46,568 bases of DNA from JACVRW01 sp035650215 (GCA_035650215.1 DASRIC010000034.1:1-46568); one strand, 5' to 3'; counted from the stretch's first letter, positions 10,491-20,108 are shown. Notes: generated by a model from the letters alone, not told the origin. Numbers and translations: made by a program.

Positions 10491-11309
10491 GTGAGCACAC
10501 CCACGATCCTCATCACCGGTGCCACCGACGGCCACGGCCGCGCCCTCGCTGATCGCCTCGCGGGCTACGGCGCCACCCTCGTTCTCCACGGCCGCGACGC
10601 CGAGCGCCTCGACCGCGCGGCCGACGAGATCGCGGCCGGCCACGACACCGCGCGGCCGCAGACGGTCCTCGCGGACCTGGCCGACCTCGCCCAGGTGCGC
10701 CGACTCGTGGCGGGCGTCCGCGAGGGCACGGACCGCCTTGACGTCCTGGTCTCCAATGCCGGCATCGGCTTCGGTGAGCCCGACGGACGCACCCGTCGCG
10801 TTAGCGCCGACGGCTACGAGCTGCGCTTCTGGGTCAACTACCTCGCCGGCTTCCTGCTTACCCTTGAGCTGCTGCCGCTGCTGCAAGCCTCGCCGCCCGC
10901 GCGCATCGTCAACGTCGCCTCGCTCGGCCAACACCCGCTCGACTTCGACGACCTCATGCTCGAACGCGATTACGACGGCACCCGGGCGTACGCGCAGAGC
11001 AAGCTCGCGCAGGTGATGAGCGGCTTCGAGCTAGCCGGCCGCCTCCCGGCCGACGAGGTGACCGTGAACAGCCTGCACCCCTCGACCTACATGCCCACCA
11101 AGATGGTGCTCGAGGAGGTCGGCCACCACGTGGACTCGATCGAGGACGGCGTGGAGGCCACCTTCCGTCTCGTCGCCGACCCCGCGCTCGACGGCGTAAC
11201 CGGCAAGTTCTTCGACCGGACGCGAGAGGCCCGCGCCGACGACCAGGCCTACGACGCGACGGCCCGCGCCACCCTCTGGGAGCGCAGCCTCGAGCTCGTC
11301 CACGCCTAG
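10491..11309 (+). CDS. Short-chain dehydrogenase/reductase (SDR)
   Basis: A 272-residue NAD(P)-dependent SDR. The cofactor motif is ITGATDGHGR (residues 8-17), a variant of TGxxxGxG. It is followed by NAGIGFG (about 89-95), the NVAS catalytic Ser near 144, and YAQSK with Y167 and K171 as the catalytic pair. The arrangement resembles the extended retinol-dehydrogenase-like group. The GTG at 10491 has a strong GGGAGGG about 8 bases before it. It is divergent from the DJ-1/PfpI gene, 70 bases away, so they may share a control region. The substrate cannot be inferred. Confidence 0.9.
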   Translation: MSTPTILITGATDGHGRALADRLAGYGATLVLHGRDAERLDRAADEIAAGHDTARPQTVLADLADLAQVRRLVAGVREGTDRLDVLVSNAGIGFGEPDGRTRRVSADGYELRFWVNYLAGFLLTLELLPLLQASPPARIVNVASLGQHPLDFDDLMLERDYDGTRAYAQSKLAQVMSGFELAGRLPADEVTVNSLHPSTYMPTKMVLEEVGHHVDSIEDGVEATFRLVADPALDGVTGKFFDRTREARADDQAYDATARATLWERSLELVHA

Positions 11310-11365
11310 GAACTGCAGGAGCTCTCCTCGCGCGGGACTTGCGCTCATCTGAGAGGATGAAGCGC

Positions 11366-11941
11366 ATGGAGGTCTCAGCAAGACGCGGTCAGTCGCGGAC
11401 GCTCGCGGCGATCGCGGTCCTGGCGACGATCGCGGTCGTCGCTGCGGGTGCTTCGCCGGCGCAGGCCGTCCCGATCCAGCAGGGGCAGTCGACGCTGACG
11501 TTCAACCCGAACATCTTCTCCGGGCTGGACCCGCTGGGTGTCGGCATCCTGCCGATCGCGCCCGCGGAGGCGAGCCTTGGCGGCGAGTCGTTCCCGATTG
11601 CCGGCGGCACGGTCAGCCGTAACGGCCGGCGTGGGACGATCAACCATCGTGGCGGGATCGTGTTCGCGGGAGACAACGCGTCCGTCAGGGTCACGCGGCT
11701 CCGGGTGGGCCTCTGTTGTCCCTATAACGTGAGCGCGCTGGTCGATGGCCAGCGCACGCCGTTCCTGGCCCTCGGGGGCGGGACCTTCGCCTTACGCGGA
11801 AGCCGCCTCACCTACCGTGGCGTCAACGCGTTCCTGACCCTCGAGGCAGCGGACGCGCTCAACCAGGCGTTCGCGACCGACTTCTTCCGAGAGGGCACGC
11901 GGCTCGGCAGGCTGCGCATCCGCATAACGCTCGTCCTCTAG
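11366..11941 (+). CDS. Secreted beta-rich protein of unknown function
   Basis: A 191-residue exported protein. The signal peptide is RRGQSRTLAAIAVLATIAVV ending at PAQA-VPI, about residue 33. The mature part is beta-rich and lacks catalytic motifs; it contains FPIAGGTVSRNGRRGTINHRGG and LNQAFATDFFREGTRLG. That order (G.I.H.GG then a late LN..F....F..G..LG) is reminiscent of the secreted HtaA-like type of actinobacterial domain, but I do not claim the family. Two cysteines are adjacent (GLCCPY). ATG 11366 is preferred over ATG 11357 because GAGAGG then lies 9 bases upstream. Confidence 0.75.
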   Translation: MEVSARRGQSRTLAAIAVLATIAVVAAGASPAQAVPIQQGQSTLTFNPNIFSGLDPLGVGILPIAPAEASLGGESFPIAGGTVSRNGRRGTINHRGGIVFAGDNASVRVTRLRVGLCCPYNVSALVDGQRTPFLALGGGTFALRGSRLTYRGVNAFLTLEAADALNQAFATDFFREGTRLGRLRIRITLVL

Positions 11942-11945
11942 CAGG

Positions 11946-12521
11946 TCAATGGAGGCTGGGTCGGTAGACGAGCTCCTGGACGTGACCGTCGAGCGTCCGG
12001 TGCTCGACCAGCTCCAGATCGAAGTCGGCCGCACCCGCGAAGATCGGCTCGAGCCCGGTCTGACCGGTGATCACAGGGAAGAGCGTCACCTGTAGGCGGT
12101 CGACCAGCCCGGCAGCCATCAGCGCCCGGTTCACCGACAGGCTGCCGTGCGAGCGCAACGGCACCTCGGACTTCTCCTTGAGCCGGGCGACGACGTCGAC
12201 GGCGTCACCGCTCACGACGGTCGCGTCCGGCCAGTCGAGTGGGCCCTCGAGCGTCGTGGACACCACCGTTGCCGGCAGGTTCCTCATCCGAGTGACCCAC
12301 GGGTCACGCACCTCGGAGTCCTCCGTGCTCGAGGCCAGCATCCGCGCGAACGCCCGATACGTGTTGGCCCCGAAGACCATCCGCTGCTCCTCGTCGTACA
12401 CGGCGAGGCGGTGGTCGAGCAGCTCGGGGCCTTGCTTACCCCAGTAGCCGGTCCAGTCGCCGCTCGCGGCGCCGTAGCCATCGAGGCTGGTAAACACGTC
12501 GAAGGTGTAGGTGGCGGTCAT
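11946..12521 (-). CDS. Dihydrofolate reductase-like / RibD C-terminal domain protein
   Basis: A 191-residue protein of the RibD_C/DHFR-like family. It opens with TFDVFTSLDGYGAASGDW, has MVFGANTYRAFARML in the middle, and ends with GSLSVNRALMAAGLVDRLQ and TLFPVITGQTG, the typical cofactor-binding end. These stand-alone proteins are NADPH-binding reductases of unknown substrate. The start at 12521 has a GAGAGAAGAC ribosome site just before ATG. Its stop lies only 5 bases from the stop of the convergent secreted-protein gene. Confidence 0.88.
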   Translation of the reverse strand: MTATYTFDVFTSLDGYGAASGDWTGYWGKQGPELLDHRLAVYDEEQRMVFGANTYRAFARMLASSTEDSEVRDPWVTRMRNLPATVVSTTLEGPLDWPDATVVSGDAVDVVARLKEKSEVPLRSHGSLSVNRALMAAGLVDRLQVTLFPVITGQTGLEPIFAGAADFDLELVEHRTLDGHVQELVYRPSLH

Positions 12522-12562
12522 GTCTTCTCTCACGGTCGCAGACAAATCCGTCCTGGACGAAC

Positions 12563-12589
12563 TGGGGGCGGTCACGTGGACCGCCCCCA
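12563..12589 (-). terminator. Hairpin terminator after the M28 peptidase gene
   Basis: Perfect 11-bp inverted repeat TGGGGGCGGTC (12563-12573) and GACCGCCCCCA (12579-12589) around a 5-base loop, placed 19 bases past the peptidase stop and before the next minus-strand gene. No T-tract follows, as is common in GC-rich actinobacteria. Confidence 0.65.
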
Positions 12590-12607
12590 ATCGTCAGCGA
12601 TAGCGGG

Positions 12608-14239
12608 CTACGAGCTCGGTCCGGCGGGTCCGAGGCCGCCACCTGACTCCACGAACGTGCCTTCCGGGCCGGCAGGTTCGGGAAGCCTCAGCTTCGGGCC
12701 CGGGACGCGCTTGCCGCGCACGCCGTTCACCGACTCGGTCGAGTACGCGAACGTCAGCTGGGCGAACGCGATCAGGTCGCTGTTGACCTCGAGCGCGTGC
12801 AGATCGATGTTGTCGATGTCGTCACACGCCTCGTGGTAGCACTGGTCGAACTGCTCGCCGGCGATGCCGCCCCAGATCGCCTGCTGTTCGGCGGTCTTGG
12901 GCACCTCGGCGCCGGTGAACAGGCCGCCCGACGCGATGCCGGCGTCGATGAACGCCTGATAGTCGCTGCGGCCGTCGAACGCCGTGTCGTCGTAGGGCTC
13001 ACCGATCGAGGTGTAGTAGCGCTCGTAGATGTCCTCGATCGCCGTCGAGCCCGGTGGGACCGGCACGGGCGCCGGGAACGTCGACTGGTCGGCGTCGTAC
13101 ACCATGAAGATGTAGTTCGGCGAGCCGATCATGTCGTAGTTCATGTAGACCGCGATGCGGTCGCGCTCGGCCTGCGACAGCCCCTCGACATAGTCGGTCG
13201 AGCCGACCAGGCCCTGCTCCTCTCCGGCCCACCACCCGAAGCGGATCGTGTTCTGAGGCTTCGTGTTGGCCATCATCAGCGCCGTCTCCAGCAGCGCTGC
13301 CGAGCCCGAGCCGTCGTCCTGGATTCCCGGACCCTCGATCACGCTGTCGAGGTGCGCCCCGGCCATCACGACGTTGTCGTCGTTCTTACCCTCGAGCTCG
13401 GCGATCACGTTGAAGTCAGTCCGGGTCTCCGCCGGCAGCACTTCGATGAACGCGGTCGAGCCCGGCTGGGACAGCGCGACGCCGTCCGCGAAGCTCGCGC
13501 CCACTACCGGAATGCCGTGGGTCACCGGCGTGCCGTCAGTACGGCTTGAGGCGTCCGCCACGATCAGCGCCTCGCGATCAGGCGTGTTGCCCTGGTTGAA
13601 GATGATCACGGCCTCGGCGCCGGCCTGCTCGGCAAAGAACGCCTTGTCGCCGAAGTTACAGCTGCCGCGCTGGACCAACGCGATGTCGTTGGCACCGCTC
13701 CAGTCGATCCCGGCGAAGTCCGCCGCCTCGCAGCCGCTCGTCGACGCGCGGTCGCCAGTGAGGTTGATGTCAACCGGGATCACCTGGCCCTGGACGGTCC
13801 CGGAGCCGCTGCCGGTGAACACCCCGGTCTCGTACTCCGCCTGCACCGGCGTCAGCTGACGCAGAGTCGCCGGGAAGTTGAAGGTGATCTCGACGGGATC
13901 GAGCGTCACGTCGTAGCCCGCATCCTCGAGCAGCCCGGAGACGTACTCGACGCTCTGGGCATACCCCTCGGTCCCGGCGGCACGAGTGCCGGGATAGACC
14001 GGGTCGTCGCTCGTGTCGGCGATCTCCTGGAACGCCTCCTGATGCTCGCGCACGCCATCGAGCGTCACGCAGCCCAACAGCTTGCTGTACGTGTTGTTGG
14101 CGCGCTTCTCGCACGCCTTTGCCGGAGCGGCCGCCGACGCCGGTCCAGCGAGCAGCGCCGCCGACAACAGCGCCGCGACGCCCAACGACAGCACGCCTGG
14201 CCACCGCCGCTTCGATGACACGTCAGAACGATGAGACAT
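12608..14239 (-). CDS. Secreted M28-family zinc aminopeptidase with PA domain
   Basis: A 543-residue exported peptidase. A Sec signal peptide (helix VLSLGVAALLSAALLAGPASA, cut near residue 36) leads a 60-90 residue entry region, then a protease-associated domain (about 150-270, including DIALVQRGSCNFGDKAF), then the M28 catalytic domain. Expected zinc ligands and catalytic residues are all visible: H296 (GAHLDSV), D308/D309 (IQDDGSGS), E340/E341 (WAGEEQG), D369 (NYDMIGSP) and H469 (CYHEACDD). This matches the Streptomyces griseus aminopeptidase / aminopeptidase Y group, which releases N-terminal hydrophobic residues outside the cell. GGGAGGG stands just before ATG 14239. Confidence 0.92.
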   Translation of the reverse strand: MSHRSDVSSKRRWPGVLSLGVAALLSAALLAGPASAAAPAKACEKRANNTYSKLLGCVTLDGVREHQEAFQEIADTSDDPVYPGTRAAGTEGYAQSVEYVSGLLEDAGYDVTLDPVEITFNFPATLRQLTPVQAEYETGVFTGSGSGTVQGQVIPVDINLTGDRASTSGCEAADFAGIDWSGANDIALVQRGSCNFGDKAFFAEQAGAEAVIIFNQGNTPDREALIVADASSRTDGTPVTHGIPVVGASFADGVALSQPGSTAFIEVLPAETRTDFNVIAELEGKNDDNVVMAGAHLDSVIEGPGIQDDGSGSAALLETALMMANTKPQNTIRFGWWAGEEQGLVGSTDYVEGLSQAERDRIAVYMNYDMIGSPNYIFMVYDADQSTFPAPVPVPPGSTAIEDIYERYYTSIGEPYDDTAFDGRSDYQAFIDAGIASGGLFTGAEVPKTAEQQAIWGGIAGEQFDQCYHEACDDIDNIDLHALEVNSDLIAFAQLTFAYSTESVNGVRGKRVPGPKLRLPEPAGPEGTFVESGGGLGPAGPSS

Positions 14240-14349
14240 GACCCTCCCTGCCTTGCGCGGCCGGCCCAGCGCCGGGACACCGCTGAAACCCAGGGGTGTT
14301 ACCCGAGACCGCGGGGCCGAACCCAAGGGAGAGCGGCACTCTTCGACTC

Positions 14350-14362
14350 TAGACTCGTGCCG
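14350..14362 (+). promoter_or_regulatory. Probable -10 box for a leaderless DUF1684 transcript
   Basis: TAGACT (14350-14355) is followed by 7 bases and ATG 14363. No ribosome site lies at the usual distance; the nearest purine run, GGGAGAG, is about 30 bases upstream. This favours a transcript beginning at the start codon. Confidence 0.45.
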
Positions 14363-15016
14363 ATGGCGGCACCCTCCGACGCCACGGCAGCGGCCGTCGA
14401 CGGCCGGCCCGGGGAACTGCTCGCGCTCTCGGACTGGCGGCGGCGCGTGTTCGATCTCTACCGCCACGTCCGTGCGGCTTCAGATCCGGCCGAGGCGTGG
14501 CGCCGCTGGCGCGCCACACGGGACGAGCTGCTCTCGCGTCACCCGCAGTCCCCCCTCCCGGAGCACGAGCGCGCGTCCTTTGCGGGCGTCGAGTACTTCG
14601 AGTACGACCCGTCCGCGCGAGCGCTCGCCACGATCGCCCCGATCGCGCCGGTGACGCTCGACATCACCACGAGCCAGGACAGCGCCTACCGCTTCGCGCG
14701 CTTCGGCAAGGCCGAGTTCGAGCTGCACGGCCAGAGCCTCACGCTCGAGCTCTACTGGATCGAGGGCTACGGCGGCGGCATCTACCTCCCGTTCGGCGAC
14801 GGGACGAGCGGCACAACCACCTACGGCGGCGGCAGGTACCTGCTCGACACGGTCAAGGGCGCCGATCTCGGCGCCGAGGGCGAGCTGCTCGTGCTCGACT
14901 TCAACTTCGCATACAACCCCTCCTGCGCCTACGACCCGCGCTGGAGCTGCCCGCTCGCCCCGCCAGCCAACCGGCTGGCGGTCGACATCCGCGCCGGCGA
15001 GCGGGTCGCGACGTAG
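14363..15016 (+). CDS. DUF1684 family protein
   Basis: A 217-residue protein of the DUF1684 family, recognised from WRRRVFDLYRHVR, AWRRWRATRDELLSRHPQSP and VEYFEYDP in the first half, and YLLDTVKG and LDFNFAYNPSCAYDPRWSCP in the second. The NPSCAYD..W.CPLAP.NRL segment is the family hallmark. It is a soluble single domain with no signal peptide; function is not established. A GTG six bases earlier (14357) is an alternative start. It ends convergently with the MMPL gene, separated by a strong hairpin. Confidence 0.88.
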   Translation: MAAPSDATAAAVDGRPGELLALSDWRRRVFDLYRHVRAASDPAEAWRRWRATRDELLSRHPQSPLPEHERASFAGVEYFEYDPSARALATIAPIAPVTLDITTSQDSAYRFARFGKAEFELHGQSLTLELYWIEGYGGGIYLPFGDGTSGTTTYGGGRYLLDTVKGADLGAEGELLVLDFNFAYNPSCAYDPRWSCPLAPPANRLAVDIRAGERVAT

Positions 15017-15031
15017 CTGGCGGCATCACGG

Positions 15032-15072
15032 CGACGACGGCGCCGACCCTTCGCGGGTCGACGCCGTCGTCG
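15032..15072. terminator. Bidirectional hairpin terminator between convergent genes
   Basis: An 18-bp stem with one mismatch, CGACGACGGCGCCGACCC (15032-15049) against GGGTCGACGCCGTCGTCG (15055-15072), around a 5-base loop. It lies between the DUF1684 stop (15016) and the MMPL stop (15096), which face each other, so it can serve both strands. Confidence 0.75.
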
Positions 15073-15095
15073 AGGCTTGGCTTCGCGTCCCAGCC

Positions 15096-17279
15096 CTACG
15101 CGCGCGACACCGCCGCGGGCCGGACGCTGTGTGCCAGCTGCTCGCCCTCGATGTCAACGTCGGGCACGAGCCGCTCGAGCCGCTTCGGCATTGCCCACGC
15201 ACGGTCGCCGAGCAGGGCCATCACGGCGGGCACCAGCGTCATCCGGACGATGAACGCATCGGCCAGCACCCCGACCGCCAGCGACAGGCCGATCGACTTG
15301 ATCACCGGGTCCGGGTCGAGCAGGAACGCCGCGAAGACGGCGGTCATGATCACCGCAGCCGCCGTGACGACGCGGCCGCTCTGGCCGTAGCCCGTCACGA
15401 CCGCCTCGCGGGCGTCGCCAGACTTCACGTACGCCTCGCGCATCCGCGACACGAGGAACACCTCGTAGTCCATCGCGAGCCCGAACAGGATGCCGATCAG
15501 CAGCACCGGCAGGAAGCTGACGATCGGTCCTGCCTGGGCGACCGCGAACAGATCCGCCAGGTGGCCGTCCTGGAAGATCCAGACGACGACGCCCATCGAA
15601 GCGGCGATCGAGAGCAGGAAGCCGGCGGCGGCCTTGATCGGCACCAGCACCGATCGGAAGACGACCATCAGCAGGAGCAGCGCCAGCCCGACCACGACCA
15701 CGATGTACTTCGGCAGCGCCTTCGCGAGCTGGTCGGCGGTGTCGATGTTGAGCGCTGTCGTGCCGGTCACGTACGCCTCGATCCCATACCGCTCCGGAAT
15801 CTTGTCGGCCCGCTCGCGCATGTAGTCGACGAGCTCCTTCGTCTCGTCGGACGCGGGACCGCCCGTCGGCGTGACCTGGACGATCGTCACGTCGCCCTTC
15901 TCGTTCTGCGCCGGGGGCGAGACTGCCGCCACGTGCGGGAAGTCCGCCAGCCCCTCGGCGACGCCGTTGGCCAGCCGCTCCTGCAGCCCGCGCGGCAGCT
16001 CGGGAGCATCGACGACGACCGTCAGCACGCCGTTGAAGCCGGGGCCGAAGCCCTCGCTCAGCAGGTCGTAGGCCTTGCGCTCCGTGTTGTCGGTCGGCTT
16101 GGAACCGCCGTCCGGCAGGCCGAGCTTCATGTGCGTCGCCGGCAGCGCGGCCACGAGCAGCACGACCAGGCCGACCGCCAGCACGGCCCACGGCCGCCGC
16201 GTCACGAAGCGCGCGTAGCGCACGCTCGCCGTCTCGCGGTCCTCGCGGCGGCGCCATGGACGCCATGTGAGTGCACGGCTCGTCCGGACGCCGCGCTCGC
16301 CGAAGAAGCCGAGCAGGGCGGGCAGCAGGGTGGTGGCGATCAGGACCGCGATCACCACGGCGCCCGCGGCCGCGAGGCCCATCACCGTCAGGAACGGGAT
16401 GTTGACGACCGTCAGGCCGACCAGAGCGATCACGACGGTGGCGCCGGCGAACACGACGGCGCTGCCCGCGGTGCCGGTCGCCTGAGCGACGGCGTCCCGC
16501 AGGCCCTGGCCGCTCTCGACGTTCTGCCGGTAGCGGCTCAGGATGAACAGCGCGTAGTCGATGCCGACCGCGAGGCCGAGCATCGTGGCGAGCGTCGGCG
16601 CCGTCTCCGTCAGCTCGATCGAGCCGGTGAGGGCGGTGACCGTGCCGACCGAGATCGCCACGCCGAGGATCGCCGTCAGCAGCGGCAGGCCGGCTGCCAC
16701 CAGCGAGCCGAGCGTGATCGCGAGGACGAGGAAACCGATCATGATGCCGGCGCTCTCAGACCCGGCCTCGGACTCGTCGGTCACGAGACCGCCGCCGAAC
16801 TCGACCTCCATGCCTGCCACGTGGGCGGGCTTGGCGCTCTCCTCGAGCTCCTCGCGGGCGGAGTCGCCGACCTCGTCCGCGGGCATCGGGTAGATCACGT
16901 CGGCGTAGCCGATGCGGCCGTCCTTCGAGATCGCCTTCGCCTGGTACGGATCGATCACGAACGAGACCCCGGCGGCGTGCTTCGCCTCGCCCACCGTCTC
17001 CATGACCGCCGCCTTGTTCTGCGGATCCGTGAGCTTCTCGCCCTCCGGAGCCGCGAACACGACGCGCGCCGAGGCGCCGCCGGCGCCCGGATACTTCTGA
17101 TGAAGCAGGTCCTGGGCCCGCTGGGACTCGGTCCCGGGGACCTCGAACTTCGACGAGAACTGGCCGCTGAAGCTCGCGGCAGAGCCGATCACGATCGCGA
17201 GAATCGCCAGCCAGCCGAACAGCACCTTGCGGCGATTTGTGAAAGCCCAGCCGCCAAGTCGGTAGAGATAGGTCGCCAT
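15096..17279 (-). CDS. MMPL-family RND exporter
   Basis: A 727-residue inner-membrane RND transporter of the MMPL type. It has the two-fold layout expected: one helix (about residues 17-38), a large extracytoplasmic loop, a six-helix bundle with GLAVGIDYALFILSRYR, then a second loop and bundle with FGLAMDYEVFLVSRMREAY. The Asp-Tyr pairs in those motifs are the proton-relay residues known from MmpL proteins. Length is normal for short actinobacterial MMPLs. The start is ATG 17279 with GGGAGGACCTC before it. It lies 90 bases downstream of the LuxR-type regulator on the same strand. Substrates could be lipids or drugs; the sequence does not say. Confidence 0.92.
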   Translation of the reverse strand: MATYLYRLGGWAFTNRRKVLFGWLAILAIVIGSAASFSGQFSSKFEVPGTESQRAQDLLHQKYPGAGGASARVVFAAPEGEKLTDPQNKAAVMETVGEAKHAAGVSFVIDPYQAKAISKDGRIGYADVIYPMPADEVGDSAREELEESAKPAHVAGMEVEFGGGLVTDESEAGSESAGIMIGFLVLAITLGSLVAAGLPLLTAILGVAISVGTVTALTGSIELTETAPTLATMLGLAVGIDYALFILSRYRQNVESGQGLRDAVAQATGTAGSAVVFAGATVVIALVGLTVVNIPFLTVMGLAAAGAVVIAVLIATTLLPALLGFFGERGVRTSRALTWRPWRRREDRETASVRYARFVTRRPWAVLAVGLVVLLVAALPATHMKLGLPDGGSKPTDNTERKAYDLLSEGFGPGFNGVLTVVVDAPELPRGLQERLANGVAEGLADFPHVAAVSPPAQNEKGDVTIVQVTPTGGPASDETKELVDYMRERADKIPERYGIEAYVTGTTALNIDTADQLAKALPKYIVVVVGLALLLLMVVFRSVLVPIKAAAGFLLSIAASMGVVVWIFQDGHLADLFAVAQAGPIVSFLPVLLIGILFGLAMDYEVFLVSRMREAYVKSGDAREAVVTGYGQSGRVVTAAAVIMTAVFAAFLLDPDPVIKSIGLSLAVGVLADAFIVRMTLVPAVMALLGDRAWAMPKRLERLVPDVDIEGEQLAHSVRPAAVSRA

Positions 17280-17369
17280 GAGGTCCTCCCTCGGTCGAAT
17301 TGAGCCGACCGTACGGCGGAACCCCTCCCCATCGACTCGGGCGAATCCCTAGTTAGGACCCTCAAACGG

Positions 17370-20096
17370 CTAGGGCTCCGCTGTCCCCAGCGGCGCCCTG
17401 GCGAGCTCGATCCGGGAGCTCACGCCCAGCTTCACAAACACCTTGCGCAGGTGGTACTCGACCGTCTTGGGGCTCACGAACAGCTGTGCGGCGCAGTCCC
17501 GGTTGGTCGCGCCGGCCGCCACGAGCTGCGCGATACGAAGCTCCTGTGGCGTCAGGTCGTCGAGCGTGCTCGCGTCGCGCTTGCGGGCCTTCTCGCCGGT
17601 GGCGTTCAGCTCCGTGCGGGCGCGCTCGGCCCAGAGCGGGTTGCCGAGCCCCTCGAACGTGTCAAGCGCGGTGCGAAGCTGCGTGCGTGCTTCGATCTTG
17701 CGGCGCGCGCGGCGCAGGCGCTCGCCGTAGGCGAGCTGTGTGCGGGCCCGCTCGAATACCGGTGCGTCCCCGGCGTGCTCGCGCACGGCCTCCTCGAAGA
17801 GGTGCTCGGCCTCCTCTTCGTCCTCGGTGAGCACCGCGCGACAGCGCGCGACGAGGCCTCTGACCAGGGGAGCGTCGCTTACCGGCGCCCAGGCCTCGAA
17901 GCGCTCGAGCGCATCGCGTGCACGCTCCGGCTCGCCGATGCGCAGGGCCGCGTCGATCAGATCCGGAGTCGCGAGCAACGCCACCGGTGGAAGCGGCACC
18001 TGGTCGAGCTGCTCGAGCTGTTCGAGCGCCTCCCGCGGATTCCCGAGCGCGAGCTCGAGCTCCGCGAGCGCCAGGCGCGCGTGCTCGGTCGCCCACCCGA
18101 GGCCCGTCGCGAGACTGCGCTGCATCGCTGTGGCGACGAGCTCGCGGCACTCGTCCTCTCGACCGCGCTGGGCGAGGATGCGAGCTTCGAGCGCCATCAA
18201 CCCGGTCTCGTCGTTGTCGGCGCCGAGGCGCCGGGCGAGGTCGCGGCCCTCGGAGATCGTCGCGGCTGCGGCGGCCAGCCTGCCCTCGCCGAGCTCGCCC
18301 ACCACGACGAGCGGGAAAGCGCCCGAGACCCCCGCGAGTGAACCCTGGTGACGCGCGCGGGCGATGGCCGCCTCACTGGTCCGGCGCGAGGCCGGATAGT
18401 CCCCACGCATCCCGCTGAGAAACGCGTTCATGCCCATCGTGCGATCGCCGTCGAAGCCCTCGCCGATTTCGATCGCCTCGGCCAGCAGCCGGCCGCCGTG
18501 CGCCGAGTCACCCTCCAGCACGGCGCTCATGCCCCCAAACAGCAGCCGCGCAAAGCTGATCAGCGGCCCCTCACCGCCGATCTGCTTCAGGAGGCTGTCC
18601 GCCTCACTCAGGGCGAATGCGATACGGCCGCTCCTCATGAGCGACACGAACACCGACCAGATCACGAACTCGGCGGCGGCCTCGGGCGGCAGGCCGACGC
18701 CCTCCACGACGGCGCGGCGCAGCAGCTCCTCGGACTCGGCGGGTGACCCGCGCCGGCCGGCGTCCGTAGCGCAGACCGAGAAGATCTCGAGCGAGTCGAG
18801 AGGATCGAGCGGCAGTGCGCGCGCTCGCTCGACGAGGGCCATAGCGGCATCGGGCCGGCCCCCGGCGTGTGACGCCTTCGCCGCACAGACGAGCCGGTGC
18901 GCGCGACGCGTATCGTCCGCGCTCAGCTCTGCGGCGCGCTCGAAGGCGGCGGCGGCTGTGGACTGCCCGCCGCGCGTCGCAGCCTGGACCCCGGCCGCCT
19001 CGAGCTCCGAGGCGATCCCTTCGTCGGCTCGATCCGCGACCAGCGCCCGGTGCCACGCGCTGCGGGCCGGATCGCGGACCACGTCGGCGAGCGCCTCATG
19101 GGCGGCCCGGCGCTCGTCGCGGCTCGCCGAGCGGTAGATCGCGGAACGCACGAGCGGGTGCCGGAATGTCACGCTGCCGTCCACGCGTACCAGTCCGCCG
19201 CGCTCCGCCGCGCCGAGCTCGGATCCGTCGAGGCCGATGCGCGCGCCGGCGTCGAGGATCGCCGTGAGGTCGCCGATCTCGTCGGCGGCCGCAACGAGCA
19301 GGAGGCTGCGTGTGCCGTCGGGCAGTGCCGCAACACGCGCGCGGAAGGCCTCCTCGACCGCAGGGCGCACGGGCGGCGGCCCGAGGATCGGCTCGGCTCC
19401 GTCGAGCTGTGTGTCCGTAAGCCCGGCCGGCAGCTCGAGCAGCGCGAGCGGGTTGCCGCGCGCGTGTTCGAGGAGCGTGGCCAGCACCTCCGCCGACGGG
19501 CCGCGTTCGAGGCGATCGGCGAGCAGTGCGCGGGCGTCCTCGTCGGCGAGCGCACCGAGGGTCAGCTCCGGCACGCCGGGCGCGTGGAAGCTCCGGAGAT
19601 CGCCCTCGCGAACCGCGAACAGCATCGCGATCCTCTCCGCCTCCAGCCGCCGCGCGGCGAAGGCGAGCGCATCGGCGGAAGGCGCGTCGAGCCACTGCGC
19701 GTCGTCGATGCAGCACAGCAGGGGCTCCTCGTCGGCGGCCTCGGCGAGCAGGCTGAGCGCACCGAGCGATACGAGGAAGCGGTCGTCGACGCCCTCCATG
19801 CTGAGGCCTAGGGCGCTGTTCAGGGCAGCCGCCTGCGGCGCCGGCAGTCGCTCGATGAGGTCGAGGCAGGGACGAACAAGCCGCTGGAGGCCGGCGAACG
19901 GCAGCTCGTGCTCAGCCTCGATGCCCACGCAGCGCAGCACCCGCATGTCCTCCGCCTGCGCCTCGGCGTATTCGAGCAGTGCGGTCTTGCCGATGCCGGC
20001 CTCGCCGCGCAGCACCAGGACGGCGCTGCGCTCCTCGCGCGCGCTCTCGAGGTGAGAATCGAGCTCGCGTTGCTCAGCCAGACGGCCCACGAGCAT
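17370..20096 (-). CDS. Large ATP-binding LuxR-family (LAL) transcriptional regulator
   Basis: A 908-residue LAL regulator. The N-terminal AAA/NACHT-like ATPase has Walker A GEAGIGKT (31-38) and Walker B LLCCIDDAQWLD. The central 400-800 region is a helical TPR-like array. The C-terminus is a LuxR helix-turn-helix, LTPQELRIAQLVAAGATNRD followed by AAQLFVSPKTVEYHLRKVFV. LALs sense an inducer through the ATPase/TPR part (MalT is the model) and activate transcription. It is divergent from the NDH-2-like gene (84-base gap) and upstream of the MMPL exporter on its own strand, so either could be a target (inference). The start ATG 20096 has no ribosome site but a -10 box 6 bases away. Confidence 0.92.
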   Translation of the reverse strand: MLVGRLAEQRELDSHLESAREERSAVLVLRGEAGIGKTALLEYAEAQAEDMRVLRCVGIEAEHELPFAGLQRLVRPCLDLIERLPAPQAAALNSALGLSMEGVDDRFLVSLGALSLLAEAADEEPLLCCIDDAQWLDAPSADALAFAARRLEAERIAMLFAVREGDLRSFHAPGVPELTLGALADEDARALLADRLERGPSAEVLATLLEHARGNPLALLELPAGLTDTQLDGAEPILGPPPVRPAVEEAFRARVAALPDGTRSLLLVAAADEIGDLTAILDAGARIGLDGSELGAAERGGLVRVDGSVTFRHPLVRSAIYRSASRDERRAAHEALADVVRDPARSAWHRALVADRADEGIASELEAAGVQAATRGGQSTAAAAFERAAELSADDTRRAHRLVCAAKASHAGGRPDAAMALVERARALPLDPLDSLEIFSVCATDAGRRGSPAESEELLRRAVVEGVGLPPEAAAEFVIWSVFVSLMRSGRIAFALSEADSLLKQIGGEGPLISFARLLFGGMSAVLEGDSAHGGRLLAEAIEIGEGFDGDRTMGMNAFLSGMRGDYPASRRTSEAAIARARHQGSLAGVSGAFPLVVVGELGEGRLAAAAATISEGRDLARRLGADNDETGLMALEARILAQRGREDECRELVATAMQRSLATGLGWATEHARLALAELELALGNPREALEQLEQLDQVPLPPVALLATPDLIDAALRIGEPERARDALERFEAWAPVSDAPLVRGLVARCRAVLTEDEEEAEHLFEEAVREHAGDAPVFERARTQLAYGERLRRARRKIEARTQLRTALDTFEGLGNPLWAERARTELNATGEKARKRDASTLDDLTPQELRIAQLVAAGATNRDCAAQLFVSPKTVEYHLRKVFVKLGVSSRIELARAPLGTAEP

Positions 20097-20108
20097 CTGT
20101 GGATCCTA
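20097..20108 (-). promoter_or_regulatory. Probable -10 box for a leaderless LAL regulator transcript
   Basis: On the minus strand TAGGAT (20108-20103) is followed by CCACAG and the ATG at 20096. It fits TANNNT-N6-start and faces the similar box of the NDH-2-like gene in the same 84-base gap. Confidence 0.45.

Noticed and set aside
15129..17303. 724-codon plus-strand frame opposite the MMPL gene
   Set aside because: Antisense shadow; the minus-strand protein has full MMPL motifs.
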